This document shows positions 1 to 5,745 of a DNA stretch of 5,793 bases, piece by piece. The notes below the pieces were generated by a model that saw nothing but the letters and a program-made list of their open reading frames with translations, did no database searches and was not told the origin of the DNA. The position numbers were made by a program, and so were the translations under genes. Position 1 is the stretch's first letter. Each line of letters starts with the position of its first letter. The DNA is from Blautia sp. (GTDB lineage Bacteria; Bacillota; Clostridia; Lachnospirales; Lachnospiraceae): the NCBI GenBank assembly GCA_017515945.1, contig JAFWDX010000450.1, forward strand, positions 1 to 5,793, written 5' to 3'.

Positions 1-10
1 CGCACATACG

Positions 11-109
11 TGTGAGTCAAGGAACCTGTCCCCCTGACTCATTCGGAACCTGTCCCCTGACTTAAGGAACCTGTCCCTGACTTAAGGAACCTGTCCCCCC
101 TGCCTCATT
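11..109. repeat. Array of GGAACCTGTCCC repeats abutting the ppk stop
   Basis: Four copies of GGAACCTGTCCC start at 21, 45, 66 and 86, all in the same direction. The last two sit in a perfect 20-bp tandem duplication (58-77 and 78-97, beginning TGACTTAAGG). The first copy lies in a 29-bp unit (13-41) bounded by inverted heptamers TGAGTCA and TGACTCA. The tail CCTGCCTCATT (99-109) resembles CCTGACTCATT (34-43) and looks like a degenerate further unit. The array reaches the ppk stop codon (110-112), so it takes the place where a terminator would be expected; no hairpin with a T-run is visible. It resembles REP-type repeats that are mobilised or maintained by IS200-like REP-associated tyrosine transposases, but no such gene is in the window, so this parallel is inference. 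Confidence 0.9.
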
Positions 110-2254
110 TCACTCCTGCACCGGTTCCGCCGGTATAAACACCCTGCTTTCCGCAGCGTTCTTATGATCCTTCGCCGCGGCCAGTGCCTGTGCTTCTTTG
201 CAGAATTCCATCTGGGAATTGATCAGAGTCTTTCCGCGTTTGTCCTGCTTCTCATATGACCCGTCAGGCTGCAGAAGGTGGGCCTTGACGTTATCCGTAA
301 ACTCGAGGTCCAGGATGTGGAGCAGTTCCTGGCGGATATCTTCATCCTCCACGGGGAAGACGATCTCGACACGGCGGTCGAGGTTGCGGGGCATCCAGTC
401 GGCGCTGCCCATGTAGATCTCGTCGTTTCCGGCGTTGCAGAAGTCAAAGATCCGGCTGTGCTCCAGGAAGTTGCCTACGATAGAGCGCACATGGATATTT
501 TCGCTGACACCGGGGATGCCGGTTTTGAGGCAGCAGATACCGCGTACCAGGAGGTTGATCTCCACACCGCAGGAGGATGCATAGTAGAGGGCGGACATGA
601 TGTCCGGATCGCACAGAGAATTCATTTTGGCGGTGATCCGGGCGGGGAGTCCGTCCTGCGCGTTCTTTGCTTCCCGTTCGATCAGTTCCACAAAGCGGTC
701 CTTCATCCACAGCGGAGCCACGATCAGTTTGTTCCAGCGTTTGGGCTCGGAGTAGCCTGACAGCATGTTGAATACAGCCGTGGCATCCTCGCCGAAGCGT
801 TCGTCGCAGGTAAAGATCCCGCAGTCGGTATAGAGCTTGGCTGTGGAGTCATTATAGTTGCCGGTGGCCAGATGGACATAACGGCGGATCCCGGTCTCCT
901 CACGACGGACCACCAGAGTAATCTTGCTGTGGGTCTTGAGGCCGACCAGACCATAGATGACGTGACAGCCGGCTTTCTCCAGCATCTTTGCCCAGACGAT
1001 GTTGTGTTCCTCGTCAAAACGGGCCTTCAGTTCGACCAGCACGGAAACCTGCTTGCCGTTCTCTGCTGCCTGGGCGAGAGCCGCGATGATCGGTGAATTG
1101 CCGCTGACACGATAAAGTGTCTGCTTGATCGCCAGCACATCCGGATCCTTGGCTGCGGCGCGGACAAAGTTTACGACCGGATCAAAGCTCATATAGGGAT
1201 GATGCAGGAACACGTCCTTTTTGCGGATCACGGAGAAGATGTCATCCTCTCCGACAAAAGCAGGTACCGGAGCCGGCGTATACCTGGGCTCCTTATACTG
1301 GTCAAAGCCATCCAGTCCATAGACCTTCATAAGCATGGTCAGATCGATCGGTCCGTTGATGTGGAAGATATCCTCTTCCTTCACGGAAAACTCTTTTTTG
1401 AGGATATGCAGCAGTCTCTCATCAGCCTTGTCCTGGATCTCCAGGCGGATCACTTCACCCCACTGCCGCTTCTTGAGCTGCTTCTGGATCTCTTCCAGCA
1501 GATCCTGAGCCTCCTCTTCCTCTATGGTCAGATCCGCGTTGCGCATGATCCGATAGGGATGCGCGCACACGACGTTATTGCCCATAAAGAGTTTGCCGAT
1601 GTTGCGCTCGATCACCTCTTCCAGCAGGACGACCGTCGTATCCCCCTCCTTGACGGAAGGAACCACGATCAGCCTGGGAAGGACAGAGGGAACCTGTACC
1701 GTCGCGAACTCCAGAGCTTCTTTGTTTTTCTTTTTATCCTTCTTGGAAATCAGAGCTCCGATATTGAGGGTTTTGTTGCGGATCAGCGGGAACGGCCTGG
1801 AGGAGTCCATGGCCATCGGCGTCAGGACGGGGTAAACATTGTCCTCAAAATACCGGTCCACAAAAGCCGCCTGAGCCTCGTTCAGATCCTCATGGTTTTC
1901 CACGAAATGCAGGCCTGTTTTTTCCAGCGCCGGCAGAATGGAACGCCTGACCGTATTGTACTGGGATGCCACCATCTCATGGGTCCGCTCGCTGATCTGT
2001 TTCAACTGTTCCCTGGGAGTCAGGCCCGCCAGATCCGGCTTCTCATACCCCGCGTGGACCTGATCCTTGAGGGAAGCCACACGGACCATATAAAACTCAT
2101 CAAGATTGGACGAAGTAATGCTGAGGAACTTCAGTCTTTCAAACAACGGAAGCGATTTGTCCTTGGCTTCACTGAGCACTCTCTCATCAAACCGGATCCA
2201 GCTCAGTTCCCGGTTTACAAAATATTCCGGTTTTTCAAAATCCTTATGATTCAT
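110..2254 (-). CDS. ppk1: Polyphosphate kinase (PPK1)
   Basis: This 714-residue protein transfers the gamma-phosphate of ATP reversibly onto inorganic polyphosphate. The family architecture is complete: an N-terminal domain (about 1-105) with NRELSWIRFDERVL at 14-27 and SNLDEFYMVRVA at 49-60; a head domain (about 110-310); and two phospholipase D-like domains (about 325-500 and 505-690). The first of these contains VGLKTHSK with His442, aligned with the autophosphorylated histidine of E. coli PPK (His435). The second has FLEHSRIF with His599, aligned with the second essential histidine. Arg382 (YRVSG) and Arg412 (LKARFDEEHN) correspond to the metal/phosphate-binding arginines. GSADWMPRNLDRR at 616-628 is the family signature near the C-terminus. 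A lysine-rich stretch at 171-178 is probably a surface loop. AAAGGAG at 2264-2270 lies 9 bases before the ATG and supports this start. Length is normal and no key residue is missing. It follows the Ppx-type gene by 94 bases. Confidence 0.97.
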   Translation of the reverse strand: MNHKDFEKPEYFVNRELSWIRFDERVLSEAKDKSLPLFERLKFLSITSSNLDEFYMVRVASLKDQVHAGYEKPDLAGLTPREQLKQISERTHEMVASQYNTVRRSILPALEKTGLHFVENHEDLNEAQAAFVDRYFEDNVYPVLTPMAMDSSRPFPLIRNKTLNIGALISKKDKKKNKEALEFATVQVPSVLPRLIVVPSVKEGDTTVVLLEEVIERNIGKLFMGNNVVCAHPYRIMRNADLTIEEEEAQDLLEEIQKQLKKRQWGEVIRLEIQDKADERLLHILKKEFSVKEEDIFHINGPIDLTMLMKVYGLDGFDQYKEPRYTPAPVPAFVGEDDIFSVIRKKDVFLHHPYMSFDPVVNFVRAAAKDPDVLAIKQTLYRVSGNSPIIAALAQAAENGKQVSVLVELKARFDEEHNIVWAKMLEKAGCHVIYGLVGLKTHSKITLVVRREETGIRRYVHLATGNYNDSTAKLYTDCGIFTCDERFGEDATAVFNMLSGYSEPKRWNKLIVAPLWMKDRFVELIEREAKNAQDGLPARITAKMNSLCDPDIMSALYYASSCGVEINLLVRGICCLKTGIPGVSENIHVRSIVGNFLEHSRIFDFCNAGNDEIYMGSADWMPRNLDRRVEIVFPVEDEDIRQELLHILDLEFTDNVKAHLLQPDGSYEKQDKRGKTLINSQMEFCKEAQALAAAKDHKNAAESRVFIPAEPVQE

Positions 2255-2285
2255 TTCCAGATGCTCCTTTAACAGAAAATGAAAT

Positions 2286-2315
2286 ATTATGCCGTGGTAT
2301 ATCCTTTATTTGTAA
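2286..2315 (-). promoter_or_regulatory. Possible weak sigma-A promoter for ppk1
   Basis: Read on the minus strand, TTACAA (2310-2315) and CATAAT (2286-2291) are separated by 18 bases, a plausible but imperfect sigma-A promoter. The start would fall near 2279, about 25 bases before the ppk1 ATG. The -35 box overlaps the end of the 34-bp palindromic repeat at 2312-2345, and the spacer contains the ATATACCACGG motif shared with the ppx upstream region. ppk1 may instead be read through from ppx. The call is by eye only. Confidence 0.3.
2292..2302 (-). promoter_or_regulatory. ATATACCACGG motif, copy upstream of ppk1
   Basis: On the minus strand this 11-base word ends 37 bases before the ppk1 ATG. 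The identical word occurs 43 bases before the ppx-type ATG (3925-3935). Both are preceded at some distance by the same GACTGAACA(A/G)TTAC repeat end and followed by AT-rich sequence. It could be a shared operator or part of a promoter for the two polyphosphate genes, or a remnant of duplicated flanking sequence. I do not recognise a known regulator site in it. Confidence 0.3.
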
Positions 2316-2345
2316 CTGTTCAGTCACAAGCTCCTTCATAGTTAC
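2312..2345 (-). repeat. 34-bp palindromic module, solo copy after ppx
   Basis: This 34-bp unit begins GTAACT and ends AGTTAC when read on the minus strand. It matches 4153-4186 (read on the plus strand) at 32 of 34 positions, so the two copies lie in opposite orientations. It starts exactly 3 bases after the ppx-type stop codon (2349-2351). The 6-bp ends can pair, but the interior is not strongly self-complementary and no T-run follows, so it is not a standard terminator. It looks like a short non-autonomous repeat, equal to one end of the larger element at 4000-4186. Confidence 0.85.
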
Positions 2346-2348
2346 CCT

Positions 2349-3881
2349 TTATTTCCGCTTTCTCCTGAGAACCAGACGGATCCCGAAGACATCCTCAAAG
2401 AATTTTACTTTGTCTGACAGCAGACCGAGCTCCAGGGAGATATCCTCGTCCGAATCCACGACCACCTGCAGTTCCCTGTCCTTAAGCACAGCCTTAAGCC
2501 CCTTGACCTTTTGATAATGGCTGCGGTCCATGGCATTGGCCAGGCGGAGGATGGCCGCCAGCTTCGCGATCAGGAGCGATCTGCCCTGGTCGACGCCCAG
2601 ATTGCCTTCAAAGACTCTGGAAAAGATGAACGGCGTATTATTATACCGGACCACATCTGCTATGATATGCCTTTCCGCCGTGGAGAGGCCGATGATCTCG
2701 GTAGACATGATGATATGGTAGGAGCATTCCGCCACATCGGAAATACTGATATACTTACCGCAGTCATGGAGCTGTACCGCGATCCGCAGCAGCAGCCGCT
2801 CACGCTGGCCCAGTCCGTGGACCTTTTTCATTCCGTCAAAGATGGCCAGAGCCAGAGCCGTGGTGCCCTGGATATGGTTTTTGCCGCTGGAGTACCGCTT
2901 GGCGATGTTGCGGGAAGCCACAAGGATATCATTTTCAAAGTCGTGGGCGCTCTTGATCAGCTTGTTCTTTTCCGCATAGTCATACGTCATGCCGTCCATC
3001 AGTGAGACACCGGGTGCCCACAGGGACTCCGCATTAAAGATCCCGATGAAGGAGCGGATGATCACCATCGTCGGCACGATCATGGATGCCATCTCCGGGT
3101 CGATATCCATCTCCCTGGCCAGAACCGTTTCCGGCTTGCCCACAGTTTCCTCATAGCGGTGCATGAACTCTTGACGTGTGATGATCTGATCCGTCAGGTC
3201 ATTCTTAAAAATCGTGTCCGTGAGGAAATCCCCCATCAGGATCACGTTCTGGATCTCCCTGTCCTTGAGATAAAGCCTCTGGAAGGTGTCCAGATCATTG
3301 CGGATAAACTGCTCGATCAGCTCATCATAGTGGCGGGTCGTCTTTTCCAGTTCACGCAGGCGTTCCCTGATCCTCATGCTGCCCATTTTAAGGTTCTGGG
3401 TCAGCACCAGCGCATCTTTGTCAAAGAGCGAAACCTGCAGACTGCCGCCACCCACATCCAGTATGGCGGTTCCCTTCTGGATCATCTTTTTAAATCCGCT
3501 CTCGATGGCCGCAATGGACTTATATCCCAGGAAATGCTGCTCCGCATTGCTTAATATGTCAATATGTACACCGGTGCGGACGAAAATCTGCTCCGCGATC
3601 ACGGTCGGATTTTTCAGTTCACGGAACACACTCGTCGAGCAGGCCCTGTACTCCGTCACACCGAATTCCTTCATGATCCGTTTGAAATCCTCCAGGATCT
3701 CACAGATCTTGTCCACTGTCTCCATGGACAGCATCCCGACGGAATAGCTCTCGGCGCCAAGCTCGATCCGATAGCGGACGTCATTGACCTCTCTGTACTG
3801 GGTCTTTTTGGCCAGCTCAAAGATCTTCATACTGATCTCATAGGAGCCGACATCGATCGCCGCAAAAGTTGTCAGTGCCAT
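2349..3881 (-). CDS. Ppx/GppA-family phosphatase with C-terminal HD-type domain
   Basis: This 510-residue protein belongs to the ASKHA-fold exopolyphosphatase / pppGpp phosphohydrolase family and is likely cytoplasmic. The N-terminal part (about 5-300) carries AAIDVGS (7-13), the first phosphate-binding loop; STSVFRE (82-88), the counterpart of TSALREA; SNAEQHFLGY (111-120), the region of the catalytic glutamate; and LDVGGGSLQVSLF (141-153), the second phosphate loop. The C-terminal part (about 312-500) is HD-like, with LHDCGK at 371-376 (His372, Asp373). The usual HHRHS stretch reads ECSYH (385-389) and RYH reads RYN (412-414), so the HD metal site seems incomplete. The first loop has Tyr where family members usually have Asn (GSY for GSN). 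AGGAGG (3887-3892) lies 5 bases before the ATG. Its position just before ppk1 favours polyphosphate hydrolysis, but sequence alone cannot exclude action on pppGpp. Confidence 0.9.
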   Translation of the reverse strand: MALTTFAAIDVGSYEISMKIFELAKKTQYREVNDVRYRIELGAESYSVGMLSMETVDKICEILEDFKRIMKEFGVTEYRACSTSVFRELKNPTVIAEQIFVRTGVHIDILSNAEQHFLGYKSIAAIESGFKKMIQKGTAILDVGGGSLQVSLFDKDALVLTQNLKMGSMRIRERLRELEKTTRHYDELIEQFIRNDLDTFQRLYLKDREIQNVILMGDFLTDTIFKNDLTDQIITRQEFMHRYEETVGKPETVLAREMDIDPEMASMIVPTMVIIRSFIGIFNAESLWAPGVSLMDGMTYDYAEKNKLIKSAHDFENDILVASRNIAKRYSSGKNHIQGTTALALAIFDGMKKVHGLGQRERLLLRIAVQLHDCGKYISISDVAECSYHIIMSTEIIGLSTAERHIIADVVRYNNTPFIFSRVFEGNLGVDQGRSLLIAKLAAILRLANAMDRSHYQKVKGLKAVLKDRELQVVVDSDEDISLELGLLSDKVKFFEDVFGIRLVLRRKRK

Positions 3882-3924
3882 TTCTCCCTCCTCTATACCC
3901 GCGGGAACAGTTTTGATTATTTTC

Positions 3925-3935
3925 CCGTGGTATAT
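3925..3935 (-). promoter_or_regulatory. ATATACCACGG motif, copy upstream of the ppx-type gene
   Basis: This is the second exact copy of the 11-base word described before ppk1, on the same strand and at a similar distance (43 bases) from the start codon. Here its TACCACG part (3926-3932) is also complementary to CGTGGTA in the loop side of the neighbouring hairpin (3959-3965, minus strand), so it could form an alternative pairing in the leader RNA. No clear -35/-10 pair is visible in this gap. Confidence 0.3.
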
Positions 3936-3937
3936 GC

Positions 3938-3979
3938 GGAGCCTCTGAATACGCGGCCTACCACGTATTCAGAAGCTCC
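3938..3979. repeat. Strong imperfect hairpin in the ppx leader region
   Basis: The left arm is GGAGC (3938-3942), one mismatched base, then TCTGAATACG (3944-3953). The right arm is CGTATTCAGA (3964-3973), one mismatched base, then GCTCC (3975-3979). This gives 15 paired bases in a 16-base arm around a 10-base loop, and C3937-G3980 can extend it. Neither side is followed by a T-run typical of an intrinsic terminator: reading leftwards comes GCATATACC, reading rightwards GGCATCATTTTTGAT. It may be a terminator remnant after pheA, a leader structure of ppx, or another mobile palindrome. Confidence 0.8.
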
Positions 3980-3999
3980 GGCATCATTTTTGATACAAT

Positions 4000-4186
4000 G
4001 TAATTGTTCAGTCAGCACCTCGCATTTACTGCGACACCGCAGGCGTGCCTTGGCAGGTGCGTAAGACAAAAGTTGAACAGCCAAGGGCAGGCGCACTTCC
4101 AATGCGACGAAAGGAGCCTGCGCCTCCCAAGGGACACCTTCGGTGTGGCCTCGTAACTGTGAAGGAGCCTGTGACTGAACAGTTAC
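4000..4186. mobile_element. 187-bp MITE-like element with terminal inverted repeats
   Basis: The left end GTAATTGTTCAGTCA (4000-4014) and right end TGACTGAACAGTTAC (4172-4186) are inverted repeats matching at 14 of 15 positions. The interior is full of further inverted pairs: TCGCATT (4020-4026) with AATGCGA (4101-4107), CCTTGGC (4048-4054) with GCCAAGG (4080-4086), AGGCGCA (4089-4095) with TGCGCCT (4119-4125), and ACACC (4134-4138) with GGTGT (4142-4146). The right end contains the 34-bp module found alone at 2312-2345. It has no coding capacity of its own worth calling. It ends 3 bases from the pheA stop codon. I see no clear target-site duplication. It fits a non-autonomous miniature element or a structured repeat; which of the two is inference. 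Confidence 0.7.
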
Positions 4187-4189
4187 GAT

Positions 4190-5320
4190 TCAATAATTAC
4201 CGAGAATCCTGATCATATTGGCCTCCTGACGGATCCCGCGCAGCGCATTGATCACCGCACTGTCCTTCAGATTGCCTTCAAAATCCACAAAGAACCGATA
4301 TTCCCAGGTCCTGCCGGGGATCGGACGGGACTCGATCCGCGTCATGTTCAGCCCATTGTAGATGATATGCGAGAGCATATTGTAAAGCGAGCCGGTGGTA
4401 TGAGCCAGTTCAAAACAGATGCTGACTCTCTCCGCCGTCGGCGTATGTACTCTCCGTCCGCTGACAATGATAAATCTGGTGGCATTGGCTGCGTTCGGGC
4501 AGATGCCGGTGCACAGCACGTCCAGTCCGTACAGCAGACCCGCCTGACGGCTGGCGATCGCCGCCACATGTCTGTCGCCGGCTTCGCTGACCTTTTTGGC
4601 CGCACCGGCCGTATTGGCTTCTCTTTCAAGCTCCCATTCCGGATGCGCCTCCAGGAATTCCCTGCACTGGGCAAGTCCCTGAGGATGAGACACGACCGTC
4701 CGGATATCTTTGAGTGAAGTACCGGGAAGGCCCAGCAGCACATGTTCTACCCGGATCACCTGCTCACCGGCTATGGCCAGATCATACTCCATCAGCAGAT
4801 CATATATATCCGCCACGATGCCGGCCGTACTGTTCTCAATAGGAAGGACGGCATAATCTGCCCTTCCCTCCTTTACCTCCTCCATGGCATCGTGCCAGGT
4901 CTTTACATGGCAGCTCGTGATGTCGCTGCCGAAATAAGCCTGCATGGCCGCCTGAGAGTACGATCCCTCCATACCCTGGAAAACCACCCGGGAACCGGTA
5001 AGCGAGAGAGCCGGCACGACCTCAAATCCGTCCTCATTCCCGATCCCCTGATCTGTCAGCAGCTGATACTGTCGTTTCCGGCTGATCGACATGATCTGGG
5101 TGATCAGTTCTTTGACCCCCATCTTGTTGAAAGGAGTGGACGCCTTGTCCATAACCGACCGGATCTTCTGCATCTCACGCTCCGGGTCGAGTACCTGCAT
5201 GCCGGTTTCGATCTTGTACCGGGCTACCGCTTCGCTTACCTTCATCCGCTCTTCAAAGAGTTCTACCAGCTGCGTATCGATCCGGTCGATCTCATCACGG
5301 TACTTTAAAAGTTGATCCAT
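4190..5320 (-). CDS. pheA: Bifunctional chorismate mutase / prephenate dehydratase (P-protein)
   Basis: This 376-residue enzyme converts chorismate to prephenate and then to phenylpyruvate, the committed route to phenylalanine. An AroQ-type chorismate mutase helix bundle occupies about 1-88; Arg8, Arg25, Lys36, Asp45, Arg48 and Glu49 line up with the E. coli active-site residues. The dehydratase domain spans about 111-288, with FQGMEGSYSQAA (114-125), PIENS (160-164), SHPQGLAQC (211-219) and the catalytic ATRF motif (280-283). An ACT regulatory domain follows (about 297-376), with GSLY (310-313) and ESRP (330-333) in the positions that bind phenylalanine, so feedback inhibition is expected. 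Length is close to the 386 residues of the E. coli enzyme. Its start lies 7 bases after the carrier protein stop codon; a likely ribosome site GAAGGG (5332-5337) sits inside the end of that gene, implying cotranscription and perhaps translational coupling. Confidence 0.97.
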   Translation of the reverse strand: MDQLLKYRDEIDRIDTQLVELFEERMKVSEAVARYKIETGMQVLDPEREMQKIRSVMDKASTPFNKMGVKELITQIMSISRKRQYQLLTDQGIGNEDGFEVVPALSLTGSRVVFQGMEGSYSQAAMQAYFGSDITSCHVKTWHDAMEEVKEGRADYAVLPIENSTAGIVADIYDLLMEYDLAIAGEQVIRVEHVLLGLPGTSLKDIRTVVSHPQGLAQCREFLEAHPEWELEREANTAGAAKKVSEAGDRHVAAIASRQAGLLYGLDVLCTGICPNAANATRFIIVSGRRVHTPTAERVSICFELAHTTGSLYNMLSHIIYNGLNMTRIESRPIPGRTWEYRFFVDFEGNLKDSAVINALRGIRQEANMIRILGNY

Positions 5321-5327
5321 ATAAAAC

Positions 5328-5552
5328 TCAGCCCTTCAGTCTGGATACCAGTGCCCAGATCGCATCGACGGAATTGAAATTGGTCGGAAGGATATCTCCA
5401 GGTCCGATCTTGATATCAAAAGCGTCGTTGAGCTCACCGATGATGGAAAGGACATCAAAGGATGTGAGGACCTTGTTGTCGATCAGGCCTTTCTCATTCT
5501 CGAAATCGACATCGGGGCATACGTCGTTTAATACTTCTAAAAGTTCTTCCAT
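5328..5552 (-). CDS. Small acyl carrier protein (phosphopantetheine-binding)
   Basis: This 74-residue acidic, helical protein has the size and pattern of an acyl/D-alanyl carrier protein. Ser31 in VLTSFDVLSIIGEL (28-41) is in the position that receives 4'-phosphopantetheine, and FNSVDAIWALV (59-69) matches the last helix. The residue before the serine is Thr30 rather than the usual Asp of the D-S-L motif. It resembles the stand-alone carrier proteins that partner with AMP-forming ligases and membrane O-acyltransferases in Clostridia more than FabF-linked AcpP, but no such partner is visible here. The start at 5552 is chosen because AAGGAG (5562-5567) lies 9 bases upstream and the protein aligns from this Met. 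An in-frame extension to 5708 exists, but its ATG falls at the predicted transcription start. The acyl group carried and the pathway served are unknown. Confidence 0.88.
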   Translation of the reverse strand: MEELLEVLNDVCPDVDFENEKGLIDNKVLTSFDVLSIIGELNDAFDIKIGPGDILPTNFNSVDAIWALVSRLKG

Positions 5553-5707
5553 TATTATGTACTCCTTTTTATGTTTATACTCGAGCATCTTAATATACGG
5601 CACTCCATACAGGAGGCATCCCTCTTGGGCGGTATTAATGCGCTCTGCATATGCTGTGACGGCTCGATCACCTTCCGGTGAACATTTCCCACGAGCATAT
5701 GAATTCA
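5553..5707 (-). other. Foldable 5' leader of the carrier protein-pheA transcript
   Basis: From the predicted start near 5707 to the carrier protein ATG the transcript has about 155 untranslated bases. In RNA sense, CAUAUGCU (5701-5694) can pair with AGCAUAUG (5655-5648). Within it UCACC-GGAA-GGUGA (5681-5668) forms a 5-bp stem with a GNRA tetraloop, and GCUCG (5696-5692) can pair with CGAGC (5666-5662). A second domain is closed by UUAAUA (5638-5633) with UAUUAA (5595-5590) and encloses CCC/GGG and CUCC/GGAG hairpins. The ribosome site at 5562-5567 lies outside both domains. I do not recognise a known riboswitch or T-box. It may be a regulatory leader; chance folding is not excluded. Confidence 0.4.
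5562..5567 (-). promoter_or_regulatory. Ribosome binding site that sets the carrier protein start
   Basis: AAGGAG on the minus strand lies 9 bases before the ATG at 5550-5552. The other in-frame ATG codons upstream (5708 and 5588) have no comparable site, so this decides the 74-residue start. Confidence 0.85.
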
Positions 5708-5713
5708 TGTTAA

Positions 5714-5742
5714 ATCATAGCATAAACCGCCGGTATTCGCAA
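5714..5742 (-). promoter_or_regulatory. Sigma-A promoter with extended -10
   Basis: On the minus strand, TTGCGA (5737-5742) and TATGAT (5714-5719) are separated by exactly 17 bases, and the -10 is preceded by TGC, giving an extended TGnTATGAT. The transcription start should be near 5707. It drives the carrier protein gene and, by continuity, pheA. The 17-bp palindrome ends 13 bases upstream of the -35 box. Confidence 0.75.
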
Positions 5743-5745
5743 GGA

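Noticed and set aside
1199..2272. A 357-residue open frame on the plus strand opposite ppk1
   Set aside because: It lies wholly antisense to a complete, well-conserved ppk1. Its translation shows no recognisable domain, and it reflects codon-position bias of the true gene.
3938..3979. Intrinsic terminator of pheA
   Set aside because: The stem is strong, but the sequence following it on the minus strand is GCATATACC, with no T-run, and it lies more than 200 bases past the pheA stop.
3917..4102. A 61-residue open frame on the minus strand between pheA and ppx
   Set aside because: It starts inside the 187-bp repeat element and runs through the hairpin. There is no good ribosome site, and its composition matches translated repeat rather than a protein.
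4742..5308. A 188-residue open frame on the plus strand opposite pheA
   Set aside because: Antisense to the chorismate mutase and dehydratase domains of pheA, with no recognisable motif. The same applies to the plus-strand frames opposite ppx at 2511-3005 and 3159-3554.
5553..5707. T-box or phenylalanine-rich leader peptide controlling pheA
   Set aside because: I see no T-box consensus, no terminator with a T-run and no phenylalanine-rich short frame. The short frames present, such as MFTGR, contain at most one Phe codon.
5553..5708. N-terminal extension of the carrier protein by 52 residues
   Set aside because: The far ATG lies at the predicted transcription start with no ribosome site. 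The extension does not resemble carrier proteins, and a good site precedes the internal ATG.
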